Position numbers and translations under genes: made by a program
Assembly (NCBI GenBank): GCA_018806985.1
Contig: JADANN010000372.1
Coordinates: forward strand, 940,001-1,004,000
From: Angiostrongylus vasorum
Lineage: Eukaryota > Nematoda > Chromadorea > Rhabditida > Metastrongylidae
DNA length: 64,000 nucleotides
Reading direction: 5' to 3'
The notes under the pieces: generated by a model
The model's database searches: none
The model's input: the letters and a program-made list of their open reading frames with translations, nothing else
Told to the model about the DNA's origin: nothing
Shown here: one piece after another, positions 23,811 to 36,900 of the stretch
Layout: each line of letters starts with the position of its first letter
How positions within the stretch are numbered: position 1 is the stretch's first letter

Positions 23811-24121
23811 AAAAATTGTGTTTATAACTGCAGCCTCAGCTTAACTGGGTTCGTTGCCGATTTGGGCCCCCCAGATCAATCCCGCTCACGGGTGATTGCT
23901 GATGGCAAAAGATCAATAGAACTAGCTGAGAGACAGGCGAAACGAAGGACCCACATGGTGTGGTGGTGAGCGCGCTACTCCCCGGAAAGGACAATAGCGC
24001 GTTCGTTCCCCACCATAGGCACCTGCGGTCCAGAGTTTTGCAAATATCTCAGCATCATTAAAGTTATATTTCGCAACGCATAACCTGCCGCTAAAAAAGA
24101 GTAGGCAGTAAATAATAAGTC
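23811..24121 (+). repeat. SINE-B, full length
   Basis: Full element: ACTGCAGCCTCAGCTTAACT 5' part, GATCAATCCCGC, the tRNA-like GCATGGTGTGGTGG-type core (here ACATGGTG), the AGTTTTGCAAATATCTCAGC segment and the GAGTAGGCAGTAAATAATAA tail. It directly follows a near-identical copy, indicating tandem duplication or nested insertion. Confidence 0.9.
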
Positions 24122-24351
24122 AAAATAGTAATTTTAGTTTTCGGGAGTTCTGATTCAACAGATTGTTAAGTGGCTTGTTTGTACTCAGAAGCTGTCTGAC
24201 CTTTCACCAGAACGTCCTGTATTGTGAATTCCTCAGTTCATACACGTTCCGGCACCGATCTCAGATCTTTTTTATTTATAAATATTGTAAAAAAGTAGAA
24301 TTTCATAATAAAATTTCGATCTTTCATAAAAAGTTTCCATTTAAGAAAATT

Positions 24352-24500
24352 TAGCAGCACTGGCTCGATACATCGATAGGCCATCACGGGCCGTGATAAA
24401 GGCCAGTTATGCATTCAATCACGTCCAAACGATGCTTAATGAAGTCGAATGCATGGTGCATCACTCAGAGATTGATCAACACCGAGAGCTTTATCCTTTC
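24352..24500 (+). repeat. SINE-A, 5'-truncated
   Basis: Only the 3' half remains, from AGCACTGGCTCGATACATCG to CACCGAGAGCTTTATCC. The missing head suggests LINE-type 5' truncation on insertion. Confidence 0.8.
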
Positions 24501-24791
24501 TTTATGACTTTCTTGAATGTTGTTTGTTACTTATGTGTTTAGTACTAGCGTATTATGTCAACATTTCTATTTTTTAGCACACCATGAGAGCTAACTACTG
24601 CTTTCTAATCTAAATATGTAAATTGCCCAATTTTAAAAATCACGCGACATAATGTTAATCTATTAAACATAACAGTGAGAAGAATACTTTAATAATTCGA
24701 ATGATCCGTGAATGCGTAGTTTTGATATCCGTACCATTGAGCCGTACCGTACTCAACCGTATCGTACTGCCCATGCATCGTACACTTTCAG

Positions 24792-24918
24792 ATGGGTGAG
24801 CGCATACGTCTCTTCTCTGCGGGTACTTTTGTCACCACTGTATCACCGACATCATCAGAACAAATGCCGAAGACACAATCGTTAAGTAGTTTCTGTGAAA
24901 CAGGAAACAACTTAAACG
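24792..24918 (+). CDS. RING-CH ligase exon 1
   Basis: CACTTTCAG precedes the ATG directly. The frame of 42 codons plus one base ends at a GTACGT donor. Ser/Thr-rich N-terminus ([15 protein letters not shown]), probably cytosolic and disordered. A cis-spliced upstream exon cannot be excluded. Confidence 0.6.
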
Positions 24919-27900
24919 GTACGTTTTCTACTTTCATTTTTCTTATAAGTTGTTTTTACCAGCTTATCATATCGCTAAGCACTTTAATTCCGGGCAAAAA
25001 CTCTGCTTAACGTTTTTTTTATTGCTCGTTAAATAATTGATTCAACGGTCAAGGACTTTGTAAAACTACTTCGTTGATTGGCCTGTTTCATGTTGTCTTC
25101 ACTTTTCGTTCGTTTTCCTAATTTCGTACGGGTGACCAATCCATGATATCTTGTCCGAAAACATATTTGCTTCATGAAACAAATGAAAAAAAGAAAAAAA
25201 GAAACGAGCAAGGAACTTCTGGTAACTGGTGATTCCGTGATGAAATCTAAGGTGTTATATCAACAAGGATAAGCTGAAGAAAGTGCGAAGTTTTCATGAG
25301 CGAGTTTTCCATTCAGTTCTGAGAACAGTGCAGAAAAATTGGGCTTGGAAAGTGTTTGTAATACATTAAGCACAGAGGCGGTACTGAACACAGGAGAGTA
25401 ACCGATACTGAATTAGTCGAACAGTTTCCAAGATCAACTTAGCGTTGAAAGATGATTTTGTAAGTCCATCTTTTTGATTTTTGTGCAGGTAGACTGACTC
25501 AGTAAGCAAGTAAACTACACAAAAACTGGCTTTCGAGAAGACGAAATCGTTAATGATTGTGAAATAAAGAAGTCGACAGTGTTTTAGCTTAGAACTAACG
25601 TGCCAGAAGTGAGAGTAATGAGCCTCTAAGTTTCATTGTTAATGGTTTTAATGTCTGGGTCAAAATCTGTGGTGAAGTCTAAGTATACTCCTCCGTTCCC
25701 CAGTGGTTCACCGCCTAATTGTAGCTAAACGGTTTTCATGCATGTAGAGCTGCGAATGTACAGAGTAGGTACGTACCTCAGCGAGGTCTCATATTCTGAG
25801 AAGATGTTTAGCCTTTCCATCTAGAAGCCCAGTTAAGATCAAATCCCTAATTGGAGCCGCCATTGTCCTGGCGACAACAAGGTCATTTAAGTGCCAGTGG
25901 TTACCAAGTACGGATTTCGAGGCTGCATCAAAAGAAAAACCTTGTTTCTAGCAACAAATTACAAGTTAAATGGAAGTTATGCTGGGATTCCTATGATTTT
26001 TGTGATTTGTTGAGACGGAGGCCATTGAAGAACTCAATCAAATAAGTGGGAACGTAAGCGAATGTTGTGTGCTTATGCCTTGGGTCCCAATTATTGTCAG
26101 TGTATGAAAGATGTTCAACATATGTGGTACACAAAAATAAGTTGGGGATGTGATGAATATGGAATAATTCCAGGGAATATTGTGAATTACTATTTTTATT
26201 GTGAATTACTTCTCCCTCTGTAAAAACTAGCGATCTCCTTTTTTTGCCTATGGTCAAGCAACTGTTCTATTACTGAAGCGAATAGCTAGTAATCTATAGA
26301 GTACCTTTCTAACAATTAAGTATGTCCTTCACTCTGCAAGAACTAAATATTCACACCGTTATGCATTCTAATTCGAAAAATGCGTTAGTTTTAATCAATT
26401 ATCGATTTTATTGGTTGCCTCTGTTTCTTGTTGATCTTGTTGGGAGTGACTTGTTATAGTGATATTATTATTCCTAATTCATGCAAATTGCGTTTAAAGT
26501 CCACTGAATTGTAGTAATGAAATCTCAACCTTCACTTAGTGTTGTTTTTTTTTCAGTTCCTTCGCCACCACGACATCCGATGAAAAGGAGCCGATTGCGT
26601 TTAGTACAAGGATCGGTGGTATCATTACAGCACAACGAAGGTAGTTAATGATTCTTTTCTGTCGATTTTCTAGGAAAAAAAACCATGATGGCACTGATCG
26701 ATAGGAAACTATCTGAGAGGCAGGCGAATTCAAGGATCCGTATGATGTGGTGGTGAACGCGTTAGCCCCCGGAAAGGGTAATAGCGCGTTCGTTCCTCAC
26801 CGCAGACACCTGCGGTCCGGAGTTTTGCAAATATCTCAGCACCATTGTAGTTGTATTTAAAACGTGATTGTTGATCTTCTTCTTTTTGGTAACGTCGGTT
26901 TATTAGCACTCATATATTCAGGCGGAAGGAAAATATCTATATATTCAATAATGTCCGTAATTACGTCCTTTTACGTCTAATTACACTGCGGCGTTTAACA
27001 TTCGATTTCACTAACAAAAACGCTTGCTTTTTTGACTCGAACAAAAGCTTTTTTTCTCAATAGTTGTTTGTGTCCATTACTGATGTGCTCCACGTTGTCC
27101 ATGTTTACGTTCTATGCTGGAACTCCGGATGCGTGCATAGATCGATTATTGATTTTTTCCCGTTGAAAACAAACGGAGACGTTGATTATTATAAACGTTA
27201 AATACATTATTTGAATTTTTTTATGTTGAGAAATTAATGTTTAGAATTTTAGAGTGGAGTTTTTACTTCGTTAACGAACTATTTGTTAATCTTACGATTT
27301 AAATACTATAGAGTGTTATAATATTTAACTATGAGTGTCCATGAAATTACCGTACTTCCTACCGTAGTTCTCATTGATTCAGCTGTTTTGATGAATTTTA
27401 ATATTCTAGACATTTTGAAATCGTGGCTGATTATCTCCTTATGTGCCAACGGTTCCCTTAATAAACCAACAATCAAGCTTCCAGTCAATATCGGTAGCTT
27501 GCGCTGTTCTAGTTACGTTGTTCGCTAACTTCTTTCTTTCTTCTTTTTTCCATCATCTTTCTCATCATTCGAATTCTGTGCAACATGCTTATAATATTTT
27601 TCATTTATTTGTCGAAAATTTAAAAAAATAGGAAACATACCTTACAAAATGTCTTAATTTTTGAAATCGGTGGGAAATTATCTAATAAGTGCAGAATAAT
27701 AAGGATTACGATGAAATGAGAACGGTACCTGGGCATATCGTTGCAGGACCACTTTTATCGCGCAAATCGACATTACAGTACTTTTACGGTAGCAGTACGG
27801 CCACTGTTGTGTTCGCACTTTAATGTATTTATTGGAGTTCTATGTATGTATCTATCTATGCTTAACGCAGCCTACTTTGTACTTTTTATGGAGATCGCCG

Positions 27901-28938
27901 TTTTTTGTTTTCAGGTTTCCTATCCTTGTTGACATAGAAACTTCAGGAGTTTCTTGATAATTCTCTCACTTAATAAAATTTAGTGAATCAAGCTTTCTAT
28001 TGGGAATAGCATCGATTTCTGGTTTCTGTAAAATCTAGTGCTGTGATCTGCTGTAATATTAGTTTCTTTTTTTCATAAGAACGTGAATAGATGTCGTATA
28101 CCATTCATAGTAGTGATGACAGCGGCTGGTAAGATTTGAAAATGTTGAGACGACAGTTACAATAAGATCCTACAAAAAATTTAGTGTAGGCTTATCGACA
28201 ACCCAGGTAGTCCGTTTTTTGACTTTGGGAGATTCTTTTTACAGTTACTAAGATTGAAGATGTGTCAAAATAGCTTAAAGTCTTTTATTCTATTCGAAAA
28301 TTTTTCTGTTGTTCTCTAATGTACAGCCTCATCCACGGAAATGAATGGAGAACTTTGCCATTTTAAATGATAATCCTCAAGTTCAGTAGAAATATCTGAA
28401 TGATCTGAGTCGATGTCCACAGTCGTTTCTATTCCCGATTTGTTGCTTTCGTAGTGATATCGAGTCGGATCTTCTCCAGTGAATGAGGCAATCTCACCCA
28501 GCGTTGCTGTTTTATACAGGACGGTTGTTGTTGGCAGTGATTGTTTGGTGCTAACAACTTGTTTCCCTCCCTGACAGTCTATCCTGCAGCAGTCGGTATT
28601 AGAATAGCTAGCACAAAGAGTAATGCTACTATACTAAACCGACTTTCCCTTCACCTCGACGTCAATAATCAATTGCAGCGTGTAAGTTAACTGTACTAAC
28701 ACTATCGCACACGTAGTTTAAAGCGAGGATAAAAAAATACAGATATTGACTAATCCTGACATTTATTTTTTTTATGATGGTAATATAAAGGTGGAGTGTA
28801 GAGTGATGGTGGAGATTCGAACGGACACGGGCTGTCACCTATTCGGCTGAGGTTCTTATTTTTTTCGAGTGATTACGACGTGAGAACGACTGAGGTAGCT
28901 ATGAAGTTCCTTGTTGTTGTTGTTGTTGTTGTTGTTGC

Positions 28939-28984
<46 letters not shown>

Positions 28985-31900
28985 CGTGTTGTTGTTCGTG
29001 TTCATGTTCTTGTTTTGTAGTGTTTTTAAGCAAAGAGGGTTAGAATTCATGTATTTGAAGTCGTTCATTTTCAATAAGAACCCGTTTCTGGATTGGATGG
29101 GCATCATCTGCTCACAAGGTACTATTATATTCACTGAAGCAGATCGTCAACATGTGAACGTCAGGAAATTTTATCACATAGTGGTTGTTCGTTGTTAGAT
29201 AACAGCATGGTTAGTTGATCTTCTATGAAGACCTTCAATGGTTTTTATGGTTCTTTTCTCTGCACTGTTAAAGCTCAAAAACTCTCGGAGTTGATCTATC
29301 TCTGAGGGATGTGCTGCCATGCATTCGACTTCATTAAGGATCGTTGGAGGTGATTGAATGCATATCTGCCCAATATGTACTGCAAGGCGCCTCCGACCAC
29401 TGCGCTACACGTGCTGCACCGTTACTGTGTAACTATTGATTCCTTTTAAATTTTTTTGTACAAGAGTTAGATTTTTTTCATAATTCGTTAGTTAGTTTAA
29501 CAGTTACGATAAATGCAATCTGCAAAACTACACAGTCTTATTTATTTTTGATATCTTTATGGCCTCGTCGTGGCTAGAGGCATTCCTAGATTCCCATGAT
29601 CGACCTGGATATCCAAGTAAGATTAGATCAATACCAGGAACGACTATCGTATCGGAAGAGGCATAGTCGTAAGTTGACAAACCTCATTTCTCTCCAAAAT
29701 TTCTGACGACTGCCTGTGTTGAAGACCATGAGCCCACTGTCAAGAGTTCCCAAGAACTCTATGACCAAAAAAAAGTCAAAAGACATCATCAACGTACTAG
29801 TTAAGTTGATTACATGGCACTCTTTTCGATGCGAACGGAAACCGGCAATACCAAATAGCACTCCACTTTGTCTAGTTACTTCTAGATGGGAGTAGGGACG
29901 AAAATGTTGGACTTATAAAAACCTGAGTTCGAGTGAGCTCTTCATCGTAGAGCACAAGCCTACTTACTTTATTTTGTCGTATTTTAGCACTCAGCAACTC
30001 CCTCTCACCACGTTGAGGCCATAAATCAGGTAGTGTGAACCTTCATGAGAAAAGATACCTACATACGTTTCAAAAAATCTTGTAACAACAAGGAATCATT
30101 TGTTATTGTAATCTTACTCACATCTAAATTTTGAAAATTCGAAAAGAAAACAGTTAAGAATATTGAAGTAACTCTTCATTCATCTACTCATCCCTCATTT
30201 CTACGTGGATGTGTTCTCGTTTGCAAATCATTGCCGTATTCCGAATTATTTTCGATCATTTCGAACTTGACACTACTAGGGAATGACATGTGAAAGGGAG
30301 CGAGAAAGATAGAGAGAGAGAAAGAGAGGGTCGGAGATCGAGAGAAAGAGAGAGAGAGGTAAGTGGCGAGGTCGCCACGTTCGACATTTCATTCGTTCTA
30401 GGTGACCGGTTTACTAGTAATTTATGGAAAAAGTAAAGACAATCGCTATCGCATTATTTTTCCGGACGAATAAGTTCGATGTTTATCGAAATCGTGAGGT
30501 TTCAATGCGTTAGAAGTGATTTTTATATGGCCCTTTTCACGTACTATGCGGATTCCAGCAATTTTTTTCACTTGGTACATTGCCCTAGATCCCTCATCAA
30601 CAACGGTCTTCGGTTCTGCGTGCTGATTCGCCGACTGTAACTTGAGGACTTTTTCCAATTCATGGATTTCGTTGCATTTTAGCGAGTTGGTTCTCCATAG
30701 AATCCTGGGATAACTCAGCTAGAGCGTTCGCTGGTCTTTGCCATTGGCAATCTTGAAGCTTTGTGGATCAGTGAGAGAGCTTTTATCAGAGAATGGCGAA
30801 ACGAAGGACCCGCATGGTGTGGTGGTGACCGCGTTACTCCCCGGAAAGGACAACAGCGCGTTCGTTCCCCACCGCAGACTCCTGCAATCCGGAGTTTTGC
30901 CAATATCTCAGCATCATTGAAGTTATATTTCGCAATATACCCTGCTATTAAAAAGAGTAGACAATAAATAAAACGGTTAAGATTTTATCAGAGAGTTCCA
31001 TTAGCAATTTGTCAACCCGAATGGATGACTTGTTCAGGCCAGTGTGGGATCGAACTAGAGGCCATGTGTATTGCAGGACTCCTTTAACCGCTGCACAACA
31101 TGTACCTTAATTATTCCAGTATTGGAAGTCGTAAAATAACAGAAGATGTTATGGTACTTGTCACATATTTTATTGTCACATGTTTTAATCCATTATGAGA
31201 ATAAGTTTTAGCTTTGAATAAAATCACAAAAGTATCAATTAACACAGCCGTCAACAATTTTTCTCTTTCGTTTACGTTTCTGTAGTAAGGAAAAATAAAA
31301 AAAATCTTTTAGTAACAGCAATTAAAAAAAACATTGAGAAGATTGCTACAATAATTTTGACTTTGTTCGCTTTCGGTGGACTCTCTACGGTAATCGCTTC
31401 TTTCCTCGTTTTTTCCATGTGGCCTTCTCTTCTGCCTTCTAAAAAGTTGTCAACGTAAGTTCGATTATTCCGAGCAGCAGCTGTTTTCCCCTCTTCAAAT
31501 GTTACTTTTCACCATCAGTGTATGTTGAGAAAAAAATACGGTTCGAATTTATGGATGTATGCACTTTTACCGGAAATGGGATGATCGCTTTGAAGTTCAT
31601 TTGTCATCGCGAAGGCAGTGCGAAACCCGCTAAAAAACTTACCCTCAAATGTTTTTCAACGATTGAAAACGGTTAGAGCTTCACTTTAGAACGGCTCATT
31701 TTCAAATTAACCTTTTAAATGAGAATTTATGTATCACAGTTAAAGCAGAAATGTTATGGGTTTTTTCTTTGGAGTTTTTGGTTAATATTTGTTCGATTGG
31801 TTGTTCAGTTCAAAAGGATTTTGGAATTGGCAAGAGAAGTCTAGAAATGCTTAGAAGAGTCTTATCTCCAAGAAGGAGATCGAATTATAAAGTGTAGAGG

Positions 31901-33875
31901 CATAAACCGCTAGACATTCACCGATTCCTGAGGAATGCGGTATGCATCCGAGTTCATTCGTAGCTTTGTATAATTGAACAACTACATATTTGCACTATGC
32001 AATTACTTACGATGGCCTGCCGATGTATCAGTTCAGTGTTTTATTCTCGTAGACAAGTCTGATACCAGATTACTAACCCAGGAGGTATGAGCTTCGTTAT
32101 GCCTGAGTGGGCGGTCGAACCAGTGAACAAATGTATTTTTGCATAGCATCTCTAACCCTTGCGCTAAATCAGCCTTAAAATTCTTGGACTGTTGTAAAAC
32201 TTCCCGACAACCTTATAACCTTGGTAAGTTGCTCCTTTACTTCAGCAAAGTGGTATTGCACTGTCGAACTTCAATGTATACCATGGTGTTTCACCTTATG
32301 GCAATGCCATCCAAACTAAATCGAAGTCCAACAGTTCTATTCGGAATTCGCCTAACGATAGAATATTGCTAGGAATCATCAAGTCCAACAGTTCTATTCG
32401 GAAGTCGCCCAACGATATAATATTGCTAGGAATCATCTCCATCCTAGGTAAAACTCGTGTGATAAGGTGGGAGAAGTTCTTCTCTGATCCACGTCCATAG
32501 CATGACCATCTGGTGACTCTATGAAGTAAGGATTTGTCCAAAAACAAAATATGGAAATTTTGTGTATACGGACTGTGCTTATCCTTTACATTTGATACCG
32601 TTCTTGATTAGTTCATAGATCTCAAGCGAAAAAAGTGGGAAGGCTTTTTTTATTTCTGTTGTAGAAATAGTGATGCCACGTCTCGCACTCACTAGCCTTA
32701 CATCTGGTCACGATAGGTTGTGTGTGAAATTTTTTGTGGTGTTGCACTTCGAAGTGATAGTGTGGTAGATGGCAAATGGTGGCGAATAAGTGACAATTCG
32801 TGGAAATTAGTGAGTCCAACGGACTTATAATTTTACACTCAAGGTGAACACAGCAAATTTACTCATCATTCTTTTTTGCGAAGACGAAAATCAACGGAAT
32901 AGTGTCCGGCACTGAAGAATCGGTAGAGTATCTGACGAGGAGCGGACGATTTATGAACTTGCTCATCAAGTACGTTGCGACAGACTGCGACCATCAAACG
33001 GTTGTGAACACAAAAAGAGTGCCAATACGGTGCGAAGTGTAGTTAACACCGTACGCGATTGTGTTCTGAACAACGACGAGGCGTCGATCAGGGGCGGTTC
33101 GAGCTGAGCAAATTGTTCTTGAGTGTAGCTGAGCAATAAAGAAGTCCACTGTCAGCACTTAATTGGGAGAAAATCTACTGCCTCCATGGTCATTTGAGAA
33201 CTGCTACATTCTATATCCTTCAGAGGTCCGTCGTCTAACCGTCACTGGAAGTGTTCATCGTGCGGAACTGTGAACTTCATTTCCCAGCAAAGCTATTCAA
33301 GTTGGGAAGTAGTTCAATTTCTCCTCTCCTGGAAGTGCATCTATGAGTAAACTAGATCCTAGCAAAGTTCGTCCGGCTATCCTGGCCACTATTTTATTAA
33401 GAAAGGCAGCAATTATATCCTGAGACGAAACGTTCAATCGTATCCTTGTTTGGCCAGCGAACGGGACCTCACAGGGCAGATTTGGTGCGTGACATGAACG
33501 GAATGGAAAGTGCGTTAGCGACCATTCGTGGTAGTCGATAAGTAGTGTAATTGCAAATGGAACAGATGAGAGAGGAGTAGCTAACCTTGTTGTTAAAGTT
33601 GTTAACCTTACCTTACGAATCAGGCGGTAGTTGGTTCAATCCCGTGCTTCGAACTAGTCAGCTCGCCACCTCTAGCGGCTTACTGCTAGCGAACTTGTAT
33701 GGGAGGGTTGAAATGCTGACTTCAAATGTCAATAGCTTTCCAAGTCATCGTGTAAGGAAAAATATGTATTGGGACACCTAAACGGGGCTACTAACGGGGT
33801 CTAGTGCGTGGTGCATTTCAAATGAATTGTTCAATGCCGAATGCCTTACGCTTTACATATGGCCTCGTACATGTA

Positions 33876-33954
<79 letters not shown>

Positions 33955-36900
33955 TGACATATACTGATATATATGCACATATGTCCATATCTATGCATAT
34001 ACATACATATATATATTTGTATACATATGTCATGTACATATGATAAATATATAATATAATATATGTACATATACAGGAGCGATATCTAAGGGAACATGGA
34101 ATGTACCTTACTTTGATATATCAATAGTCTTTGAAAGGGAGCAAACTGTCTTCCTCTATATATTTAGATATGTAGCTATAATCTAAGCGGTCATCTGTTC
34201 AATTCTGGAGCCTTTTAACCTTTCGCTCAATTTCGTTATGATGCTCATAATCTCCGGAGGTTACCGCATTGTCCAAAAAGTCACATTTAATGTCTCAACG
34301 ATTTCCCAGTTAGGACATGAATGGGGACGTTTTCGTTTTATGAGATCGACATAAGCGCTCTGAACTTAAGCAACCACTTCAATATTCATTTATACTATTT
34401 ATCTTGTTTTATAGTAATATTTTTTCATTTATTCTGTCGTAATTACTAAGCTTTCTTTGAGATATATATCTCCATAGTCAGTTTCTAGTAATACCTATTT
34501 GTTCAAATCACAGAACTGTTGAAATTTAGTGATGCTTAGAAACATTCACTGAGGGAGGAAAACCTGCTCAATGAATCGCTCTTATCTCAAAATGGAACAG
34601 AAAGCGAAGTAAATAGCAAGAAGCTCAGATCGCAGTTATCACTAACTCTACTTAGAACTTATATGGATGCAGTTATCACTCTGACTCTGCTAAGAACTTA
34701 TATAGATGAGGTAATCAATAACTATACTTAGAACTTATGTGGATATAAACTACCGTTTTTTGTTTTAAAGTGTATTTCGATATCACTTCGCTATAACTGT
34801 TTATGTTAAAGTGTATCCAACCGCAAATTTATACTACAATTGAGAAATATTGAATTAAATGTTGGAATTTTTATGAATTAAACTGTCGAATTCCATTCAG
34901 ACTGTAAATGCGGATTTCGTATTTTTATCATTTTTTGACCCCTCCCCCCACTTTTCTGAAATCCTTTTCCAGTTCTGTTCTTCTCCCTCTCGCCAGTAAT
35001 GGTTTTTTTCTTATTCTTCTTTGTAAGTCTTTATCCTTTTAAATAATACTTTTTCCCTCTCTGAGTTCCCTTAGAACTTCAAAGCCGGTATTCTTTCTTT
35101 CATTCATTGGCTTGTTTTCATTTTTTTTACCGAGTTTTTAGAATTTACTGTCCAATCGAGTTTCATGATCATTTGCGAAGTTTCTGTTGGAAGGTAGAGA
35201 AAAGATGTTGTGTTACACAAAGTTTGGAAATAGAATCTTGTAAAACCTGCTTACAGCTTTTATGAGTTCTAGGACAAAAAAAAAGGATAAATCTTTGCTG
35301 TGAAAAAAAAGAAGAAAAACAGGTTAAAAAGTTAATGAAAAAAAAAGAACAGTGCTTAAGTCTTCAAATGAATTCATTTTCATTCGTTGTTGATGGCTAA
35401 ATATGAGTGATGTCCGTTTCATGATATTTTTTTGTTGTAAGGCATTCGTAGGGTGCGTGTAGCGCTGTGGTTGGAGGTGTCCTGCAATACACGTGTGATC
35501 GATCCCCGCTCCCCAGACTCAGCATGCCATCCATTTCTCCGGGATCGGAAAAATTGGTACCAGATATGTCCAAGAGGATAGCAGTACTGGCTGGACACAT
35601 CGGTAGGCCACAGTGAGTCATTCCAAATATGTATTCAGTCACCTCCAACGATGTTCAATGACGTCGAATGCATGGGGCATCCCCTCAGTGATTGATCAAC
35701 GCTTAGGGCTTCATCCTTTTTAAAGCATTCGTAATGCGTTCACCCTTACACCAATTGGTCGATGCGGAATAGTTGTTGAGGAATCTGTCTGTGCTGTGTT
35801 ACTTCGATGTTTATACAGCACTTATTGCTTGTTCCTCCCAACGGTTTACCGCCTCATCGTGGCTGGGAGGTGTTCCACGGTGTCGGACTGCGATGTAAAC
35901 CGGGAGGATTCGTCCCCGGCAGGGTCTCCTAAGCTGAGAAGGAGTCCGGCGTTTCCATCAGGAAGCCTAGCTAAGAGTAAACCAATATCAAAGTCGCATG
36001 GTGGCAAATATCCCTCTGATCCACAAGGGCTGCGATTGCCTTTCGTGGTGACGACGTGGGGCAGACTTTGGCCAGGCTGTCCTCGGGGTTCCAGGGAACC
36101 AAAGTGGCTTAACCATGAAATATCCGAAAAGTGGTGATTATGTTGGGTCCAGCACAACTATTGAAGGTGGGCCATTCAATATCAAGTAAGTGTTGCTTGT
36201 TCAGAAGCGAAGTGATACCGCTGAAGAACGATATTGTCCGCATAATTGTCATTTGTTGAAAACTTCAAGAATTGATGAAAATGCAGTCCTTGTTTCATAA
36301 AATTCAGCGGCTACCAGTGGATTTGTAAGTGACTCATTCGACACTTTGTTAGAAGTTTCGTCGTTCGGTAGTTACCATCTCTTCGCGGTCATCCGTCGTC
36401 TTTTCTTCATCTCTTCGTTCGTCTTCTCCTCGAAACCTTGTCGTCTTCCAATCATACCCGCCACATCTTGGTCGTGATCGTCATCGTAGAAGTATAGATG
36501 TCGTTGTCACTTCGTAATATCATCCCGTCATTGCGTCGTCTGTTCGTAGCCGTTGTCGTCGTCGTTCTTCTTCTTGTCGTTATCATCATCGTCATCATCG
36601 TCATCATCGTCGTCGTCATTGCTATCAGACGTCGGCTAACGTTGTCCTGTTCGTTGTCCATCAGGACGCGAGGAATTGATCGGATTTTCATGCCTAATTC
36701 TTCCCATTCTCTTTTTTGCTGTTTCAAACCAAAGTATTGATTTTCAGCTTATTTTTTTACATCTACAGTGAATTTAAATATGAATTGATTGCTATAGTTA
36801 TATAATGCTCTATACTGTATAGTACGTCTGTTACTAAATCTTAATTTATTACTTTGTTTTGCTCCACTCTCTGTTCATCTTCTTCTTCGCTTCTTGTTTT

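Noticed and set aside
27306..27528. Frames open on both strands at 27306-27528
   Set aside because: No recognised domain and no clear splice sites except a moderate GTAGCT donor; too weak to call a nested gene.
33804..34070. Tyr/Ile-rich frames on both strands
   Set aside because: Produced by the TA dinucleotide tract and its degenerate flank.
35796..36157. 113-codon plus and 103-codon minus frames
   Set aside because: They lie wholly in repeat D, which is present many times; treated as repeat sequence.
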